NCBI GenBank assembly: GCA_003326205.1
Contig: LWTK01000046.1
Span: 536,514-600,513 of the forward strand
DNA from: Nostoc sp. ATCC 43529
GTDB lineage: Bacteria > Cyanobacteriota > Cyanobacteriia > Cyanobacteriales > Nostocaceae
Length of the DNA stretch: 64,000 bases
Direction of reading: 5' to 3'
A program made the position numbers and the translations under genes. The stretch's first letter is position 1. The number at the start of each line of letters is the position of its first letter. The notes under the pieces were generated by a model. That model ran no database searches and had not been told where the DNA came from. It worked only from the letters and a program-made list of their open reading frames with translations. Of the stretch, positions 1 to 8,088 are shown piece after piece.

Positions 1-2
1 GA

Positions 3-167
3 GATTTTATATCAACCGCTTCACGATTGATAGTGCCCCTGATTCAAGATTATTTGTCTCGGACTGGCGGACAAGCGCCACCTCTAGCCAGCGTTCGAGA
101 CTGGTTTTACAGAGGATGCCCAGATTGGGCGATCGCAATCTTAACAGACCAGATTCAACAAAAATAA
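3..167 (+). CDS. C-terminal end of a truncated gene (5' end outside window)
   Basis: An open frame runs from the left edge to a TAA at 165-167 and gives about 54 residues with good coding character, ending DWAIAILTDQIQQK. The product is not recognised. The 5' end lies outside the window. Two hairpins directly follow the stop, as expected at the end of a transcription unit. A reverse-strand reading frame over the same bases is judged to be a shadow. Confidence 0.55.
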   Translation, partial: DFISTASRLIVPLIQDYLSRTGGQAPPLASVRDWFYRGCPDWAIAILTDQIQQK

Positions 168-213
168 TTGTGGAAAATCCACAATCTTGTAGCGCTCTTT
201 GAGCGCTTTTTTT
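167..213 (+). terminator. Double hairpin with T-run
   Basis: An inverted repeat ATTGTGGA/TCCACAAT (167-185) is followed by AGCGCTC-TTT-GAGCGCT (191-207) and a run of seven T. The second hairpin has the form of a rho-independent terminator. It separates the truncated upstream gene from the membrane operon that begins at 248. Confidence 0.7.
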
Positions 214-247
214 ATGGTTAAAGGCGTGGGCTTTTCGTGAGCTAATC

Positions 248-625
248 GTGAATAAGACCGTGAGCTTATTGTGGACTAAACAAAGTCGCTCGTGGCAAGA
301 CATTTATTTAAATGAGTGGGCTTCAAAAAGCTTTGAGGACATCCTAGATGACGAGATTGTTTATCTTCCAAGACAGGCGATGTGCGAACTTTTGTACAAC
401 GGAGCCGAAACCACTTTAAAAAGAGATTTGTCATGCCTCGTGGCAATGAAAATCAAGCCAAAAGGCTTTGATTTTAAGCCGCAAGATGAAGGCTTTAGTA
501 GAGACTCAATGCGAGTTTTGTTTGAATTTCGCAAGCTAGTCAAGAAGTTTCAGTACGAAAGTGCTGTAGACAAGATTCACCAGAGAATGGAGGAGATTTA
601 TGAGCTACAAGAATGCCAGAAATAA
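248..625 (+). CDS. Hypothetical 125-aa protein, first gene of membrane operon
   Basis: Not recognised. It starts with GTG at 248; there is no in-frame ATG near the 5' end, and an internal GTG at 260 is also possible. Residues about 40-75 (YLPRQAMCELL onward) look helical and could be a small helix-turn-helix-like fold, followed by a charged helical C-terminus. It overlaps the next gene by 26 nt, which suggests translational coupling in the operon running to about 5.5 kb. Its position suggests a regulator or structural component, but this is inference. Confidence 0.6.
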   Translation: MNKTVSLLWTKQSRSWQDIYLNEWASKSFEDILDDEIVYLPRQAMCELLYNGAETTLKRDLSCLVAMKIKPKGFDFKPQDEGFSRDSMRVLFEFRKLVKKFQYESAVDKIHQRMEEIYELQECQK

Positions 626-929
626 AGCAGCAGGAGCTAAGCAGCCTGAGACACACTCTGAAGAAACAGGACAAGAAGCAGGATTCCAACTTGACGACCA
701 ATTTGAAGAATTTGATACAGCGATCGCCAATCAAATTGTCGATCTGCGTGGTGCCAAGATTATGCAAAAAGTCTTGGTTCGCATCTCTGCTGGAGACATA
801 GGAACAATTGCGCCTCAGATGCTCAAAGCCTTTGAGCAAGGGGCAAAAACCAGCTTGGGGGAGGAAGTGAAATTGTTGGAAGAATGGCACAGCAGACCTC
901 TGAGAACGCTTCCACCCGCCGACAAATAG
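600..929 (+). CDS. Hypothetical 109-aa hydrophilic protein
   Basis: Not recognised. ATG at 600 lies inside the end of the preceding gene. The product has a polar, glutamate- and glutamine-rich N-terminus (residues 1-40) followed by a predicted helical region with IANQIVDLRGAKIMQKVLV and no membrane segment. Its end overlaps the next reading frame. The tight packing argues that it is a real member of the operon. Confidence 0.6.
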   Translation: MSYKNARNKAAGAKQPETHSEETGQEAGFQLDDQFEEFDTAIANQIVDLRGAKIMQKVLVRISAGDIGTIAPQMLKAFEQGAKTSLGEEVKLLEEWHSRPLRTLPPADK

Positions 930-1156
930 AATGGCTAATCCTGTGGGTTTATATGAATAGAATTAGTAAGTTTTTTGAAATCCTGACCTGGATTATCGTT
1001 TTCTTGGGGCTATTTGGCTTGGGAGCTTCTGCCTATGTAATTGCTAGTTTTTGGATGATTCAAAACGATGGCAGACAAACAGTTCAGCCTGTTCGACCTG
1101 TTGGGGTTATCAGCGATGGTTCTAGTGATCGCTCTACTCTGGGCGGACAACAGTAG
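884..1156 (+). CDS. Small membrane protein (90 aa)
   Basis: A hydrophobic segment at residues about 30-57 (FEILTWIIVFLGLFGLGAS) predicts one transmembrane helix with a polar C-terminal tail. A GGAAG lies just before ATG 884. A second ATG at 953 would give a 67-residue protein with less overlap with the preceding gene and keeps the whole membrane helix, so the start is uncertain. The 3' end overlaps the next frame. Function unknown; likely an inner-membrane part of the same machine as the ATPase downstream. Confidence 0.55.
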   Translation: MAQQTSENASTRRQIEWLILWVYMNRISKFFEILTWIIVFLGLFGLGASAYVIASFWMIQNDGRQTVQPVRPVGVISDGSSDRSTLGGQQ

Positions 1157-1271
1157 GCTCAAACAGCAGTTAGCGGATCTCAAATCAGAAAATGAAGCAT
1201 TGATAGCCCAGCTAAAACTGCAAAAAGCTGAGTCTGAAGGCTTGATGAAAGGCATTTTACTCAGAAGGTGA
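1068..1271 (+). CDS. Small membrane-anchored coiled-coil protein (67 aa)
   Basis: The N-terminal half holds a hydrophobic helix (LLGLSAMVLVIALLWA), followed by a leucine-rich heptad segment (LKQQLADLKSENEALIAQLK) that should form a short coiled coil. This bitopic layout resembles small scaffold or lysis-accessory proteins, but no family is recognised. It overlaps the preceding gene and ends 3 nt before the next start, so it is firmly within the operon. Confidence 0.65.
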   Translation: MADKQFSLFDLLGLSAMVLVIALLWADNSRLKQQLADLKSENEALIAQLKLQKAESEGLMKGILLRR

Positions 1272-1274
1272 AAT

Positions 1275-2066
1275 ATGGTTAAAAAATCGGTTGAAGGAGC
1301 TTTTTCGTCAGCGGCTGACACTGTTAGAAATTCTCAAAACCCCACTGACAAAAGCACTGACAGCGCTAACATTCCAATCGCGCCAAGCGTAGGCGGGCTG
1401 ATTAAATCTTTTAATTCGGCCCCCGAAATGCAGGGATTGTTGAACGAATATTTCGGCATTGGGGATTTCCTGACAGCCTTGCCAGGTATGACTCCCAACG
1501 AGATCGCTGCAATGGCTGACAAGCTCGATCAGCTAAACTTTCTGCTGGACAACTTGCCAGCGATCGAGCAGAACATCATCAACTACGTCCAAGGCGTCGT
1601 TAAATACCACGAATTCGTAGAACGCTGCGTCAAAGAAGGCGTAGCGGGCATGAACAAAATCGACCAGTCGGTTTTGGATATCTTCCTATCCCATAAAGGG
1701 TTTTTAGGAGAACGCCAAAAGCGCGAAGCAGATGGCAAAAACGAGGTTCAGCTAATTGACAATGGGGTTAGCAATTATGTCGAACTGCAAGACCATAAGC
1801 TTCAGGCAGCTTTAAAACGAGCTGCTAAAAAACTCCAGTCCGATAAAGAGAAGGAGACAGCTAAAGCCGAAACAGAACCACAGACTGAAAAGCCTGTGGA
1901 GATGGTTGCGGTATTAGACACTCGCGCTCGACTGCGGAGGTTGATGCAATACGGGACAACCAACCCCAAGGCTTTTACCCCCCTGAAGTCGGCTGCTGTT
2001 CCACAGGAGCAAGGCAAAAGTGGAAATGCTTCCAATGCAGTTTTTGAGTTTCTAGCAGGAAAGTAG
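1275..2066 (+). CDS. Hypothetical 263-aa soluble protein
   Basis: No family recognised. A low-complexity N-terminus (residues 1-45) leads into a helical middle with NEYFGIGDFLTALPGMTPNE and a conserved-looking SVLDIFLSHKGFLGERQKR. A lysine/glutamate-rich helix follows at about 170-210, then a Ser/Ala-rich tail. No signal peptide or membrane segment. It sits three nucleotides after the coiled-coil protein and three before a multi-pass membrane protein. An adaptor for the membrane ATPase complex is a reasonable guess only. Confidence 0.65.
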   Translation: MVKKSVEGAFSSAADTVRNSQNPTDKSTDSANIPIAPSVGGLIKSFNSAPEMQGLLNEYFGIGDFLTALPGMTPNEIAAMADKLDQLNFLLDNLPAIEQNIINYVQGVVKYHEFVERCVKEGVAGMNKIDQSVLDIFLSHKGFLGERQKREADGKNEVQLIDNGVSNYVELQDHKLQAALKRAAKKLQSDKEKETAKAETEPQTEKPVEMVAVLDTRARLRRLMQYGTTNPKAFTPLKSAAVPQEQGKSGNASNAVFEFLAGK

Positions 2067-2069
2067 TCA

Positions 2070-2456
2070 ATGGCGAGGGTGTCGAAGCGTCTTCAAATGA
2101 TGCGAATTGTACATTTTGGCAGCGCCTACGGATTCTGGTTTGCGCTGGGAGTAAGCGCTGCCCATTTCTCCCGCCTTCTCGTGGGCGGGTGGATTATTTA
2201 CTTTGTTTTGAAGTTCTCGATCGCCGGATGGTTATTGTTAATCCCACCCGAAGAACCAACTCAAGAAACATTGATGTTGCGCCGCTTGAGTGGGTTAGCG
2301 ATGGGGCTTAGCGTCATCGCTTTTTGGGACACAATTTTTATGCTATTGAATAACCCAATTACGATGGGCTACTGGATATTACCTGCTTGGCAAGTTGGGA
2401 TTTTGGGATTGGGAGTATTGCTAGCAATGCTGTTGTTTTTGGCGTTTTTAAAATGA
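2070..2456 (+). CDS. Multi-pass membrane protein (128 aa)
   Basis: The translation is dominated by hydrophobic stretches (about residues 15-32, 38-55, 72-92 and 98-125), predicting three to four transmembrane helices with very short loops. Its stop overlaps the ATG of the ATPase gene (ATGA at 2453-2456), a classic coupling signal, so the two products probably act together. No family recognised; size and shape recall small VirB3- or PrgI-like subunits of conjugation systems, but no diagnostic motif is visible. Confidence 0.65.
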   Translation: MARVSKRLQMMRIVHFGSAYGFWFALGVSAAHFSRLLVGGWIIYFVLKFSIAGWLLLIPPEEPTQETLMLRRLSGLAMGLSVIAFWDTIFMLLNNPITMGYWILPAWQVGILGLGVLLAMLLFLAFLK

Positions 2457-4201
2457 GCTTTCAAAAACTCTATGCTCCCGCCAGTACTGCATTATTCATT
2501 TGCGGGGTAATTGCTGGTATCGGCAGTTTAGCTGGCTACTTCACCGCTAGGCAGCAATATTGTGATGCGATAACCAAGCCATGCACGGAAGTGGTAATTC
2601 CTGCTGATGCCAAGCTTCCACAAACAGCAGAGGATGTAACTGTTCTTCCCGGTAACGGTAAAATGCGTTTGTCATTGAGCTTACTGGCATTAGCAGTTTT
2701 AGCGGGTGGTTACGCCCTTTCTGGTAGAGAAGTTGATGCTTTAAAGTTAATAGCCAAGCAAGAGCAAATTGATGAAGAACTAGAACAAAAACGCCAACAG
2801 ATTTTGGCTCAGGAAGAAGAAAAGAAGTTGGTCTTCGCTTCAGACATCCGCTACAAGGATTTTGAAGAAGAACTGCTTGATGGCTACGCTCAAATGCTGC
2901 TGGAGAAAAATCCTGAACTTGCTGCCCAAATCTTAGCTTTGGATGAAAAGCCGCAGCCGCAGCCTGTTATTGCGGCATCTGATTCCAGTTCCGTCGTCCA
3001 ATCGGAACCAGTAGATAAATCGCCACCAGAAGAACTTGCCAGTAGCGATACACTTTTACTCCAGCCAGTAGAACCCAACGTCTTACAGGAGCTTATAGAC
3101 GCTGGTTCAAGAGCGATCGACGCCTTAATTGAAACCAGCCAAAGCTTGATTTTTTTGGGGACACCAGGAGCAGGTAAATCCGTTTCGATGGGAGTCGTCA
3201 TCGGGCGAAAGAAAAAGCGGTTTGACGATAAGCTTTGGCTCTACGCGATCGCTATGAAGAATGACGGCTTTTCTGGGGCTAAGGTTGGGCGTCTGAATGC
3301 AGACTCCAACGATTGCTACGCAATTTTATTGGAAGTAATCACAGAGTTGCGGAAACGAGCAGGAATGCCCAAATCCGAAAGAGAAGAATATTGTGAGGCG
3401 AATCCAGTAATTTTGATACTTGATGATTTTATGTCTCAGCAAAAATTATTGAGTTCATCGCTGAGCAAAAAAATTGTTCGCTATCCAGAGGAATCGGGAG
3501 CATTTCAGAAAATTTCTCTGGGCGATGCCTTCAACGCAGCAATGGCAGAGATCGTGTTTAACGGGCGGGAGCTAAATGTTGCTGGCTACGTTGGAACACA
3601 ATCTAGTAATATTGAAGACCTCAAATTTCTGTCATCTAAAGGTGGACGCGCAGGCGTGATTTTGATGTATCAGGCTTTCCGCAACCTGAAAAAGAATCAA
3701 GGTAACTACGAAATCATCAGCCAAGCGATCGCCAATCATCATGTGATTGCAGACTCCAAAGAACGAGAAAGGATGCGGAAGATATTCGACCAAGCCAAAA
3801 CTTTGTCAGTACAAGAACAGCGCCCCATGATTTTGTCGTCGAATGCTGACACTGGGGAATTCATTTTGGGCATCGTCCCAGATGTGCTAGTTGAGTACAA
3901 AGAATACGAGCGCCTGTATAACGGTGCGGAGGATGAAGCCGAGATTAGCTTTGCTTGGACGATTCGCAAAATCGGCGAGTTTTACCCGGACACCACACCC
4001 GAAGAACTGTTCAACGAGATTCGCAATTTAGCCAACGATAGCGTGCCGCAGCGGGAAATCATCAGAAGAGTACTCAAGTGCGGGGAGAACAAAAAGCATC
4101 CCACGCGATCGTATTCGGTGCATGGAAAGACCTTGTTTAGATGGCTGTTAGAAAATTATGACAACGGCGAGTTAACTGCAATGCTTGAGGAGGATAAATA
4201 A
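2453..4201 (+). CDS. Membrane-anchored P-loop ATPase, coupling-protein-like
   Basis: A 582-residue ATPase. Start ATG 2453 is chosen because it overlaps the preceding stop; an upstream in-frame ATG at 2387 lies inside that gene. Two hydrophobic segments (about residues 8-30 and 71-90) are followed by a charged coiled coil (100-160) and a linker. The ATPase domain has Walker A GTPGAGKS (236-243) and a Walker B-like VILILDDF (about 318-325). Two membrane helices followed by a cytosolic P-loop domain is the layout of type IV coupling or FtsK/HerA-class motors. I infer a role in plasmid DNA transfer or processing, but no relaxase is seen in the window. Confidence 0.7.
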   Translation: MSFQKLYAPASTALFICGVIAGIGSLAGYFTARQQYCDAITKPCTEVVIPADAKLPQTAEDVTVLPGNGKMRLSLSLLALAVLAGGYALSGREVDALKLIAKQEQIDEELEQKRQQILAQEEEKKLVFASDIRYKDFEEELLDGYAQMLLEKNPELAAQILALDEKPQPQPVIAASDSSSVVQSEPVDKSPPEELASSDTLLLQPVEPNVLQELIDAGSRAIDALIETSQSLIFLGTPGAGKSVSMGVVIGRKKKRFDDKLWLYAIAMKNDGFSGAKVGRLNADSNDCYAILLEVITELRKRAGMPKSEREEYCEANPVILILDDFMSQQKLLSSSLSKKIVRYPEESGAFQKISLGDAFNAAMAEIVFNGRELNVAGYVGTQSSNIEDLKFLSSKGGRAGVILMYQAFRNLKKNQGNYEIISQAIANHHVIADSKERERMRKIFDQAKTLSVQEQRPMILSSNADTGEFILGIVPDVLVEYKEYERLYNGAEDEAEISFAWTIRKIGEFYPDTTPEELFNEIRNLANDSVPQREIIRRVLKCGENKKHPTRSYSVHGKTLFRWLLENYDNGELTAMLEEDK

Positions 4202-4383
4202 TGCTTGGATTTTTCAGCGATTTGTTTAGTCCGGTCGAGGAAGTTACGACTGCCAATGAATTGCAAAGCCTCGATCCAAACTTGTCAAAGAAAGATGCAG
4301 AGCGGTTAGCTTTGAGCATCAACGTTGGGATTGCCAGAGATAAGAAAAAAGACAAGGCAGCATCTAGTAACACGAATATATGA
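4201..4383 (+). CDS. Hypothetical 60-aa protein
   Basis: Begins at the last base of the ATPase stop (TAATG) and ends in an ATGA overlap with the next gene, so it is translated as part of the operon. The N-terminus (MLGFFSDLFSP) is amphipathic and the C-terminus is lysine-rich and charged. No domain recognised. Confidence 0.55.
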   Translation: MLGFFSDLFSPVEEVTTANELQSLDPNLSKKDAERLALSINVGIARDKKKDKAASSNTNI

Positions 4384-4823
4384 GTCGGGCGAAAACTACG
4401 TTTGAGTATGCTGACAATTGGCGATCGACCTGTAAGCGAGGACTTAAGTTGATGCCTTTTTGCACCTGCAACCCTTTTCATGGCAGAGCGGTGTACGTTC
4501 ATCATGTAAAGTACAGCCGCAGTCCTCTGCGGCGGCTGTTGGGAATTTTCTTGTTTCACTCACCGAGAAAATCAGTTTCAGGGTGCGAAATCATTGGCTA
4601 CGATGCCTTTCCAGTGTGCGAGAACTGCCACCACAACGTTTACGGCAGAAGTGATCGCCCGAATAGCGTTCACTACACAAAAGTATGGATTCAATTAGGT
4701 GGCTTGGACAACCACAACATTTCGTCTTTTGCTTGGCGATTAAGAATTAAATTTTGGTTTTGGGTAATAGTTTTACATTTAGGCAGAACGATTATTAAGT
4801 TGTTCAAAAGAAAGAAAATATGA
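4380..4823 (+). CDS. HNH-like zinc protein with C-terminal membrane helix (147 aa)
   Basis: Cys and His residues are spaced like an HNH or treble-clef fold: two Cys near residues 28-30, VHHVKYSR near 41-48, then VCENCHHNVYG (about 79-89) and SVHY. A strongly hydrophobic C-terminal stretch (FWFWVIVLHLGRTIIKLF) predicts a membrane anchor. I would call it an HNH-related or structural zinc domain. The canonical metal-binding Asn/His are not clear enough to claim nuclease activity. It overlaps both neighbours by 4 nt. Confidence 0.55.
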   Translation: MSRAKTTFEYADNWRSTCKRGLKLMPFCTCNPFHGRAVYVHHVKYSRSPLRRLLGIFLFHSPRKSVSGCEIIGYDAFPVCENCHHNVYGRSDRPNSVHYTKVWIQLGGLDNHNISSFAWRLRIKFWFWVIVLHLGRTIIKLFKRKKI

Positions 4824-5206
4824 AATTACAAGAAGCACTGACATCTTTAGCAACAAGCCCAGTCTCTAAAGATCGTGAAGCAATCACCAGAATTGAGAGA
4901 ATCACTGGCGAGGATATTAATACAATTATTGGGCGATTGGAAAATGAATCGGTGTTGGTAAATGTTTTAGAAGGACAGCTATCTGCTGATACTAAGCAGC
5001 AAAACATGATGTTGATTGCGTCGTGTGGTTTGATGTGCGGCGGGCTTTGTTGCCTGCTGATGATATTGATTAGACCTAATTTTGCGATCCTCTCTGCTCC
5101 AGTTGGGTTGGTGACTGGAGCCGCAGCAGAAAGCGTAAGTCTATTAAGGAACGAGAATGCCCGAAAACGAAATTCGTATCAGATTCAAAACCGACGAGGA
5201 GTGTGA
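4820..5206 (+). CDS. Small membrane protein (128 aa)
   Basis: The N-terminal 55 residues are soluble and helical (EAITRIERITGEDINTIIGR). A Cys/Gly-rich hydrophobic hairpin follows at about 57-95 (MLIASCGLMCGGLCCLLMIL, then a second segment), giving two membrane helices. The stop lies 50 nt inside the next gene. Function unknown; part of the operon. Confidence 0.55.
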   Translation: MKLQEALTSLATSPVSKDREAITRIERITGEDINTIIGRLENESVLVNVLEGQLSADTKQQNMMLIASCGLMCGGLCCLLMILIRPNFAILSAPVGLVTGAAAESVSLLRNENARKRNSYQIQNRRGV

Positions 5207-5477
5207 CCTGTTGACCCTCGTTCGCCTCAAGGCTGACAGTGAAGGGGTATCGGTGGAGGAATACGTCATGAATGCCCTTAAAAAGTACATGGAGGCATCA
5301 TTGCCCCGTCCGCCAGAAAACCCAGATCTATCGCCAGGGCAAGCAAACGAGTTTCGACGGCGTATTGCCAACGTTGAGGGGGCGATGCGAGGAGAGGTTG
5401 CCACTCTCAAAAGGAAGATGGATGTTTTGGCGGAGGCGATCGCTTCCATCCAGGCCCAATTAGACGGTACTACCTGA
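5157..5477 (+). CDS. RHH-like small DNA-binding protein with coiled coil (106 aa)
   Basis: The first 45 residues (EIRIRFKTDEECDLLTLVRL, then a helix with GVSVEEYVMNAL) have the strand-helix-helix pattern of a ribbon-helix-helix dimeriser. They are followed by a Pro-rich linker and a C-terminal heptad helix ending KMDVLAEAIASIQAQL. The layout parallels the RHH protein at 9927. It is the last gene of the operon, 50 nt before a terminator, and could be its regulator or a segregation-type protein. Confidence 0.55.
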   Translation: MPENEIRIRFKTDEECDLLTLVRLKADSEGVSVEEYVMNALKKYMEASLPRPPENPDLSPGQANEFRRRIANVEGAMRGEVATLKRKMDVLAEAIASIQAQLDGTT

Positions 5478-5526
5478 AAAATGGACATGGTACTGCATCA
5501 AACCGTGCGATCGCCAATAAATCGTC

Positions 5527-5560
5527 AAACCCCAACACAGTCTTGCACTGGGGTTTGATT
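5527..5560 (+). terminator. Rho-independent terminator of the membrane operon
   Basis: AAACCCCA (5527-5534) pairs with TGGGGTTT (5549-5556) across a short loop and is followed by a T-rich stretch. It lies between two convergent operons and may serve both. Confidence 0.75.
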
Positions 5561-5567
5561 TTTCACT

Positions 5568-5786
5568 TCATCCATCAAGTCTCACTCGCAACATCTCAAT
5601 CTCTGCCGCCGCAGTTAACCAGAATTGCCTGTAAGATTTTCCGATTTCTGTATCTGGTCGCTCCAAGTCGTCATCAGCTGTTCGCTGGCATTCATTGGCT
5701 AATTCAGCAAGGAAAGCTGTCAGCCCTCTTTTGTCCCTGATAATGTCTCCAAGAGGAGCATTTTTGTATTTATTTGCCAACTTCAA
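5568..5786 (-). CDS. Hypothetical 72-aa protein
   Basis: Last gene of the reverse-strand repair operon. Its start overlaps the end of the PNK-phosphatase gene by 17 nt. The product is charged and helical (LAELANECQRTADDDLERPD) with no recognised domain. It may be a small accessory protein. Confidence 0.55.
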   Translation of the reverse strand: MKLANKYKNAPLGDIIRDKRGLTAFLAELANECQRTADDDLERPDTEIGKSYRQFWLTAAAEIEMLRVRLDG

Positions 5787-6348
5787 TCCCCTCCAAAAAC
5801 TTCAACTGTGCTGGTGTGATGTGATGCTCAAACATCCCAGGACGAAATCTATCGCGCCACACATCAGCAGGACAGAAATTAATCCCGGCATTGATGGCGC
5901 ATTGCTCATCTTCGGGGCGATCACCTATCATCCAGCTATTAATATTCACCTCGTATCTATTGGCGGACAATTTAATCATTCCTGCCCCCGGCTTTCTAAA
6001 ACTGCCAAATTCAAGAGTATTAAATTGCTTAATTTCGCTGCTTGAATTGGCTTCAATTCGGAAGCTCGTTAAACCTTCAAAATCGGGGCAGATATAAATA
6101 CAAGAAAGCTGTGGAAGTAATTGCAAAGTGTATTGCATTTCGGCGATCGCGTCGCTCAAGCTTTTATGTCCAGCGGCGACGCCAGCTTGATTGCTGATAC
6201 CGATAACCGTCCATCCCTGGTTGTGATAATAGGACACAGCTCTATCCGCCCCCTCCATCACCTTCACATCCTGGGGATGCTGTTTAAAGGTGTGTCCTGA
6301 GATGGTTTCGGTCAGCGTGCCGTCGATATCAACAAATAAAATTTTCAT
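5770..6348 (-). CDS. HAD-superfamily phosphatase, PNK 3'-phosphatase-like
   Basis: A 192-residue protein. ATG 6348 is preferred over GTG 6354 because LFVDIDGTLT then starts close to the N-terminus as in the family. DIDGT supplies the nucleophile and acid/base Asp pair; SNQ (residues about 53-55) is motif II; a lysine in FRKPGAGM and the Asp-rich GDRPEDEQCA are motifs III and IV. The layout matches HAD-IIIA enzymes such as the polynucleotide 3'-phosphatase domain and GmhB. With an ERF annealing gene next door, removal of 3'-phosphates at DNA ends is the likelier role. Confidence 0.75.
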   Translation of the reverse strand: MKILFVDIDGTLTETISGHTFKQHPQDVKVMEGADRAVSYYHNQGWTVIGISNQAGVAAGHKSLSDAIAEMQYTLQLLPQLSCIYICPDFEGLTSFRIEANSSSEIKQFNTLEFGSFRKPGAGMIKLSANRYEVNINSWMIGDRPEDEQCAINAGINFCPADVWRDRFRPGMFEHHITPAQLKFLEGIEVGK

Positions 6349-6362
6349 TACCACTCCACTGA

Positions 6363-7049
6363 TTAAAATTTTGGGTTGAAATTTTTAATTCGCTCAATCA
6401 CTTTGTCATATTGAGAAGCTGGAATATCGGCGGTTGATTCTACTTTGAATTCAGTCAATATTACCCTCACCTCCCCATCAGACAGATTGCATTCTTTACG
6501 AGCGATCGCCCACAACCTTTTAGCTTGAGCTTCACTAATGGTTTGAGCGGGATTAACTCCAGCTAAATCGTGCAATATCGATCCCTGTTTGCCGTCTTTA
6601 GGCTTGTGAGTCAAGCCAGCTTCTTGTTGGATTTCTCTGGCCAGCTTGCGCTTGGTTTCCTCCCAGTTTTGAGAATCTATGACGGTGATATCTAGAAGGC
6701 AAAGAGTATTGTAGCGGCGGCTGTAACTGATTTGAATCCCCAATTCTTTAGCATCGCTAAACCCTATAGGCAAAGGATACAAGGATTCTATCTGCTCTCC
6801 GCTTTCGTGCCGCAATGTAGAAACCAAACAAAATTTATCTTCTACAAATTGCATTTGATGAGCAATTGCTAGTCCGTTGGCGCTTAAAGTCGGGACAACA
6901 GCTTGGGCGATTTCTTCCAATTCGGCGTAGGTGAAATTAATCTCCCTCCCGGTTTTCGTGGGTATTTTAACATTTTTGTTAGCCAGAATTGTCGGGAATT
7001 CAGCTTTGGCTTTGGCGAGGGCGGCATTAAGCTGGGGTGTTCGATCCAT
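6363..7049 (-). CDS. ERF-family single-strand annealing protein
   Basis: A 228-residue protein. The first 140 residues match the ERF pattern: YAELEEIAQAVVPTLSANGL, a strand pair ending LRHESGEQIES, then Q-x-x-G-x-x-x-x-YSRRY-x-L with GIQISYSRRYNTLCLLDI. ERF proteins (phage P22 Erf class) anneal complementary single strands during recombination on phages and plasmids. The C-terminal ~70 residues form a helical domain with SEAQAKRLWAIARKE. It overlaps the upstream small gene by 23 nt and precedes the 3'-phosphatase. Confidence 0.85.
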   Translation of the reverse strand: MDRTPQLNAALAKAKAEFPTILANKNVKIPTKTGREINFTYAELEEIAQAVVPTLSANGLAIAHQMQFVEDKFCLVSTLRHESGEQIESLYPLPIGFSDAKELGIQISYSRRYNTLCLLDITVIDSQNWEETKRKLAREIQQEAGLTHKPKDGKQGSILHDLAGVNPAQTISEAQAKRLWAIARKECNLSDGEVRVILTEFKVESTADIPASQYDKVIERIKNFNPKF

Positions 7050-7245
7050 TGCTCGTCCTCACTTCAACACATTCCTCCACACAATTCATCGCTTCACCGA
7101 GATAGTGAAGCACATCGCCCAGATGAATTTTCATCTCTGGATCGTTAGACTTGTCGCACAATTCATGCCATTCTGCGGACTGAGCGATCGCTTGGATCTC
7201 GACATAGCAGGAGTTAAATTTTTCCAATATTTGTAATGGTGTCAT
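7027..7245 (-). CDS. Hypothetical 72-aa protein
   Basis: A small helical acidic protein (CVEECVEVRTSN near the C-terminus). Its ATG at 7245 overlaps the TGA of the upstream gene, and its end overlaps the ERF start, so all three are translationally coupled. No family recognised; a small ERF partner is possible. Confidence 0.6.
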   Translation of the reverse strand: MTPLQILEKFNSCYVEIQAIAQSAEWHELCDKSNDPEMKIHLGDVLHYLGEAMNCVEECVEVRTSNGSNTPA

Positions 7246-7823
7246 TCTGAATCCTCCTCAATTCCTGTCAACTCGCTCGACAATCTTTTTATAAGACAAA
7301 TAGCGGCCTTGAGATTGTTGCCAAATTCCTCTGGATTGTGGATGAAATCGTGCCTGTGATTGTAGACATCTTCTGCCAGGGCAAGGCAGTCATCAAGAGT
7401 CCCAGCAGCTTGCTCAAGGGTCATCAATTCGGCTTGAGGCTCTACATAAGAAGCCCTGATCTTGCCCAATTCAAGCAATAAGAGATTTAGAAATGCATCA
7501 GAAGGATTGCTATCAAACAACTCTTTCCCGTTTTTCTCAACCCGCCAATACTCTCTGCTGCCAAAAGATCTGGCTATTACAAATTTTTCCTCTTTATAGC
7601 TAAATTTTGCACAAACATAGACTGGCTTCTGATACACAGTGTGGATTTCGATTCCCATCTCAAGCTGTAAATCTGGCGAAATTATCGCATCGAAATCCGT
7701 GCGAAAATGCGCGATCGCTTCTTCAGTTTCTTGCCGTTGCTGCAACTTCTTCGCCTCCTCCTTGGCTTGTAGTTCGGCTTGGTGTTTGCCGTAAACCTCA
7801 TCAATTAATCGATCTAAACTCAT
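7242..7823 (-). CDS. Hypothetical 193-aa protein
   Basis: Start ATG 7823 is chosen because a strong GGAGGT lies 4 nt upstream; a longer frame opens at 7904. A charged N-terminal coiled coil (AELQAKEEAKKLQQRQ) precedes a beta-rich middle with FVIARSFGSREYWRVEKNGK and a helical C-terminus. The final segment EEFGNNLKAAICLIKRL resembles the C-terminus of the gene at 8089-8466, so the two may be diverged paralogues. Function unknown; phage/plasmid recombination context. Confidence 0.65.
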   Translation of the reverse strand: MSLDRLIDEVYGKHQAELQAKEEAKKLQQRQETEEAIAHFRTDFDAIISPDLQLEMGIEIHTVYQKPVYVCAKFSYKEEKFVIARSFGSREYWRVEKNGKELFDSNPSDAFLNLLLLELGKIRASYVEPQAELMTLEQAAGTLDDCLALAEDVYNHRHDFIHNPEEFGNNLKAAICLIKRLSSELTGIEEDSE

Positions 7824-7879
7824 TACTACCTCCAGATATTTATGAGTTTGGGGAGGTTTTATTCCTCCCCAAAATTGTT

Positions 7880-8011
7880 TTAGCGATTTATCAAAACCGG
7901 GCATCCTTGGCGTCTATCTTTGGCTTTGCCACAATTTTCTTTCTGGGCGTTGACGGGCAAAGATAAGACGAGCAATGCTGACGCTAGCAATATCGATAGT
8001 GTATATTTCAT
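7880..8011 (-). CDS. Short secreted peptide precursor (43 aa)
   Basis: From ATG 8011 the product is a clear signal peptide (positively charged start, hydrophobic core LSILLASALLVLSL, AlaXAla-type site VNA) followed by about 21 residues rich in Lys/Arg with two Cys (NCGKAKDRRQGCP). The mature peptide could form one disulfide loop. A longer frame to 8080 lacks a sensible signal sequence. No family recognised; exported or periplasmic peptide inferred. Confidence 0.55.
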   Translation of the reverse strand: MKYTLSILLASALLVLSLPVNAQKENCGKAKDRRQGCPVLINR

Positions 8012-8088
8012 GGTGTTTACCTTAGATGGGTGGACGGGTGCGATCGCTTTACTTTGGACGGTGGGGCGATCGCATTTCAATCAGCTGT

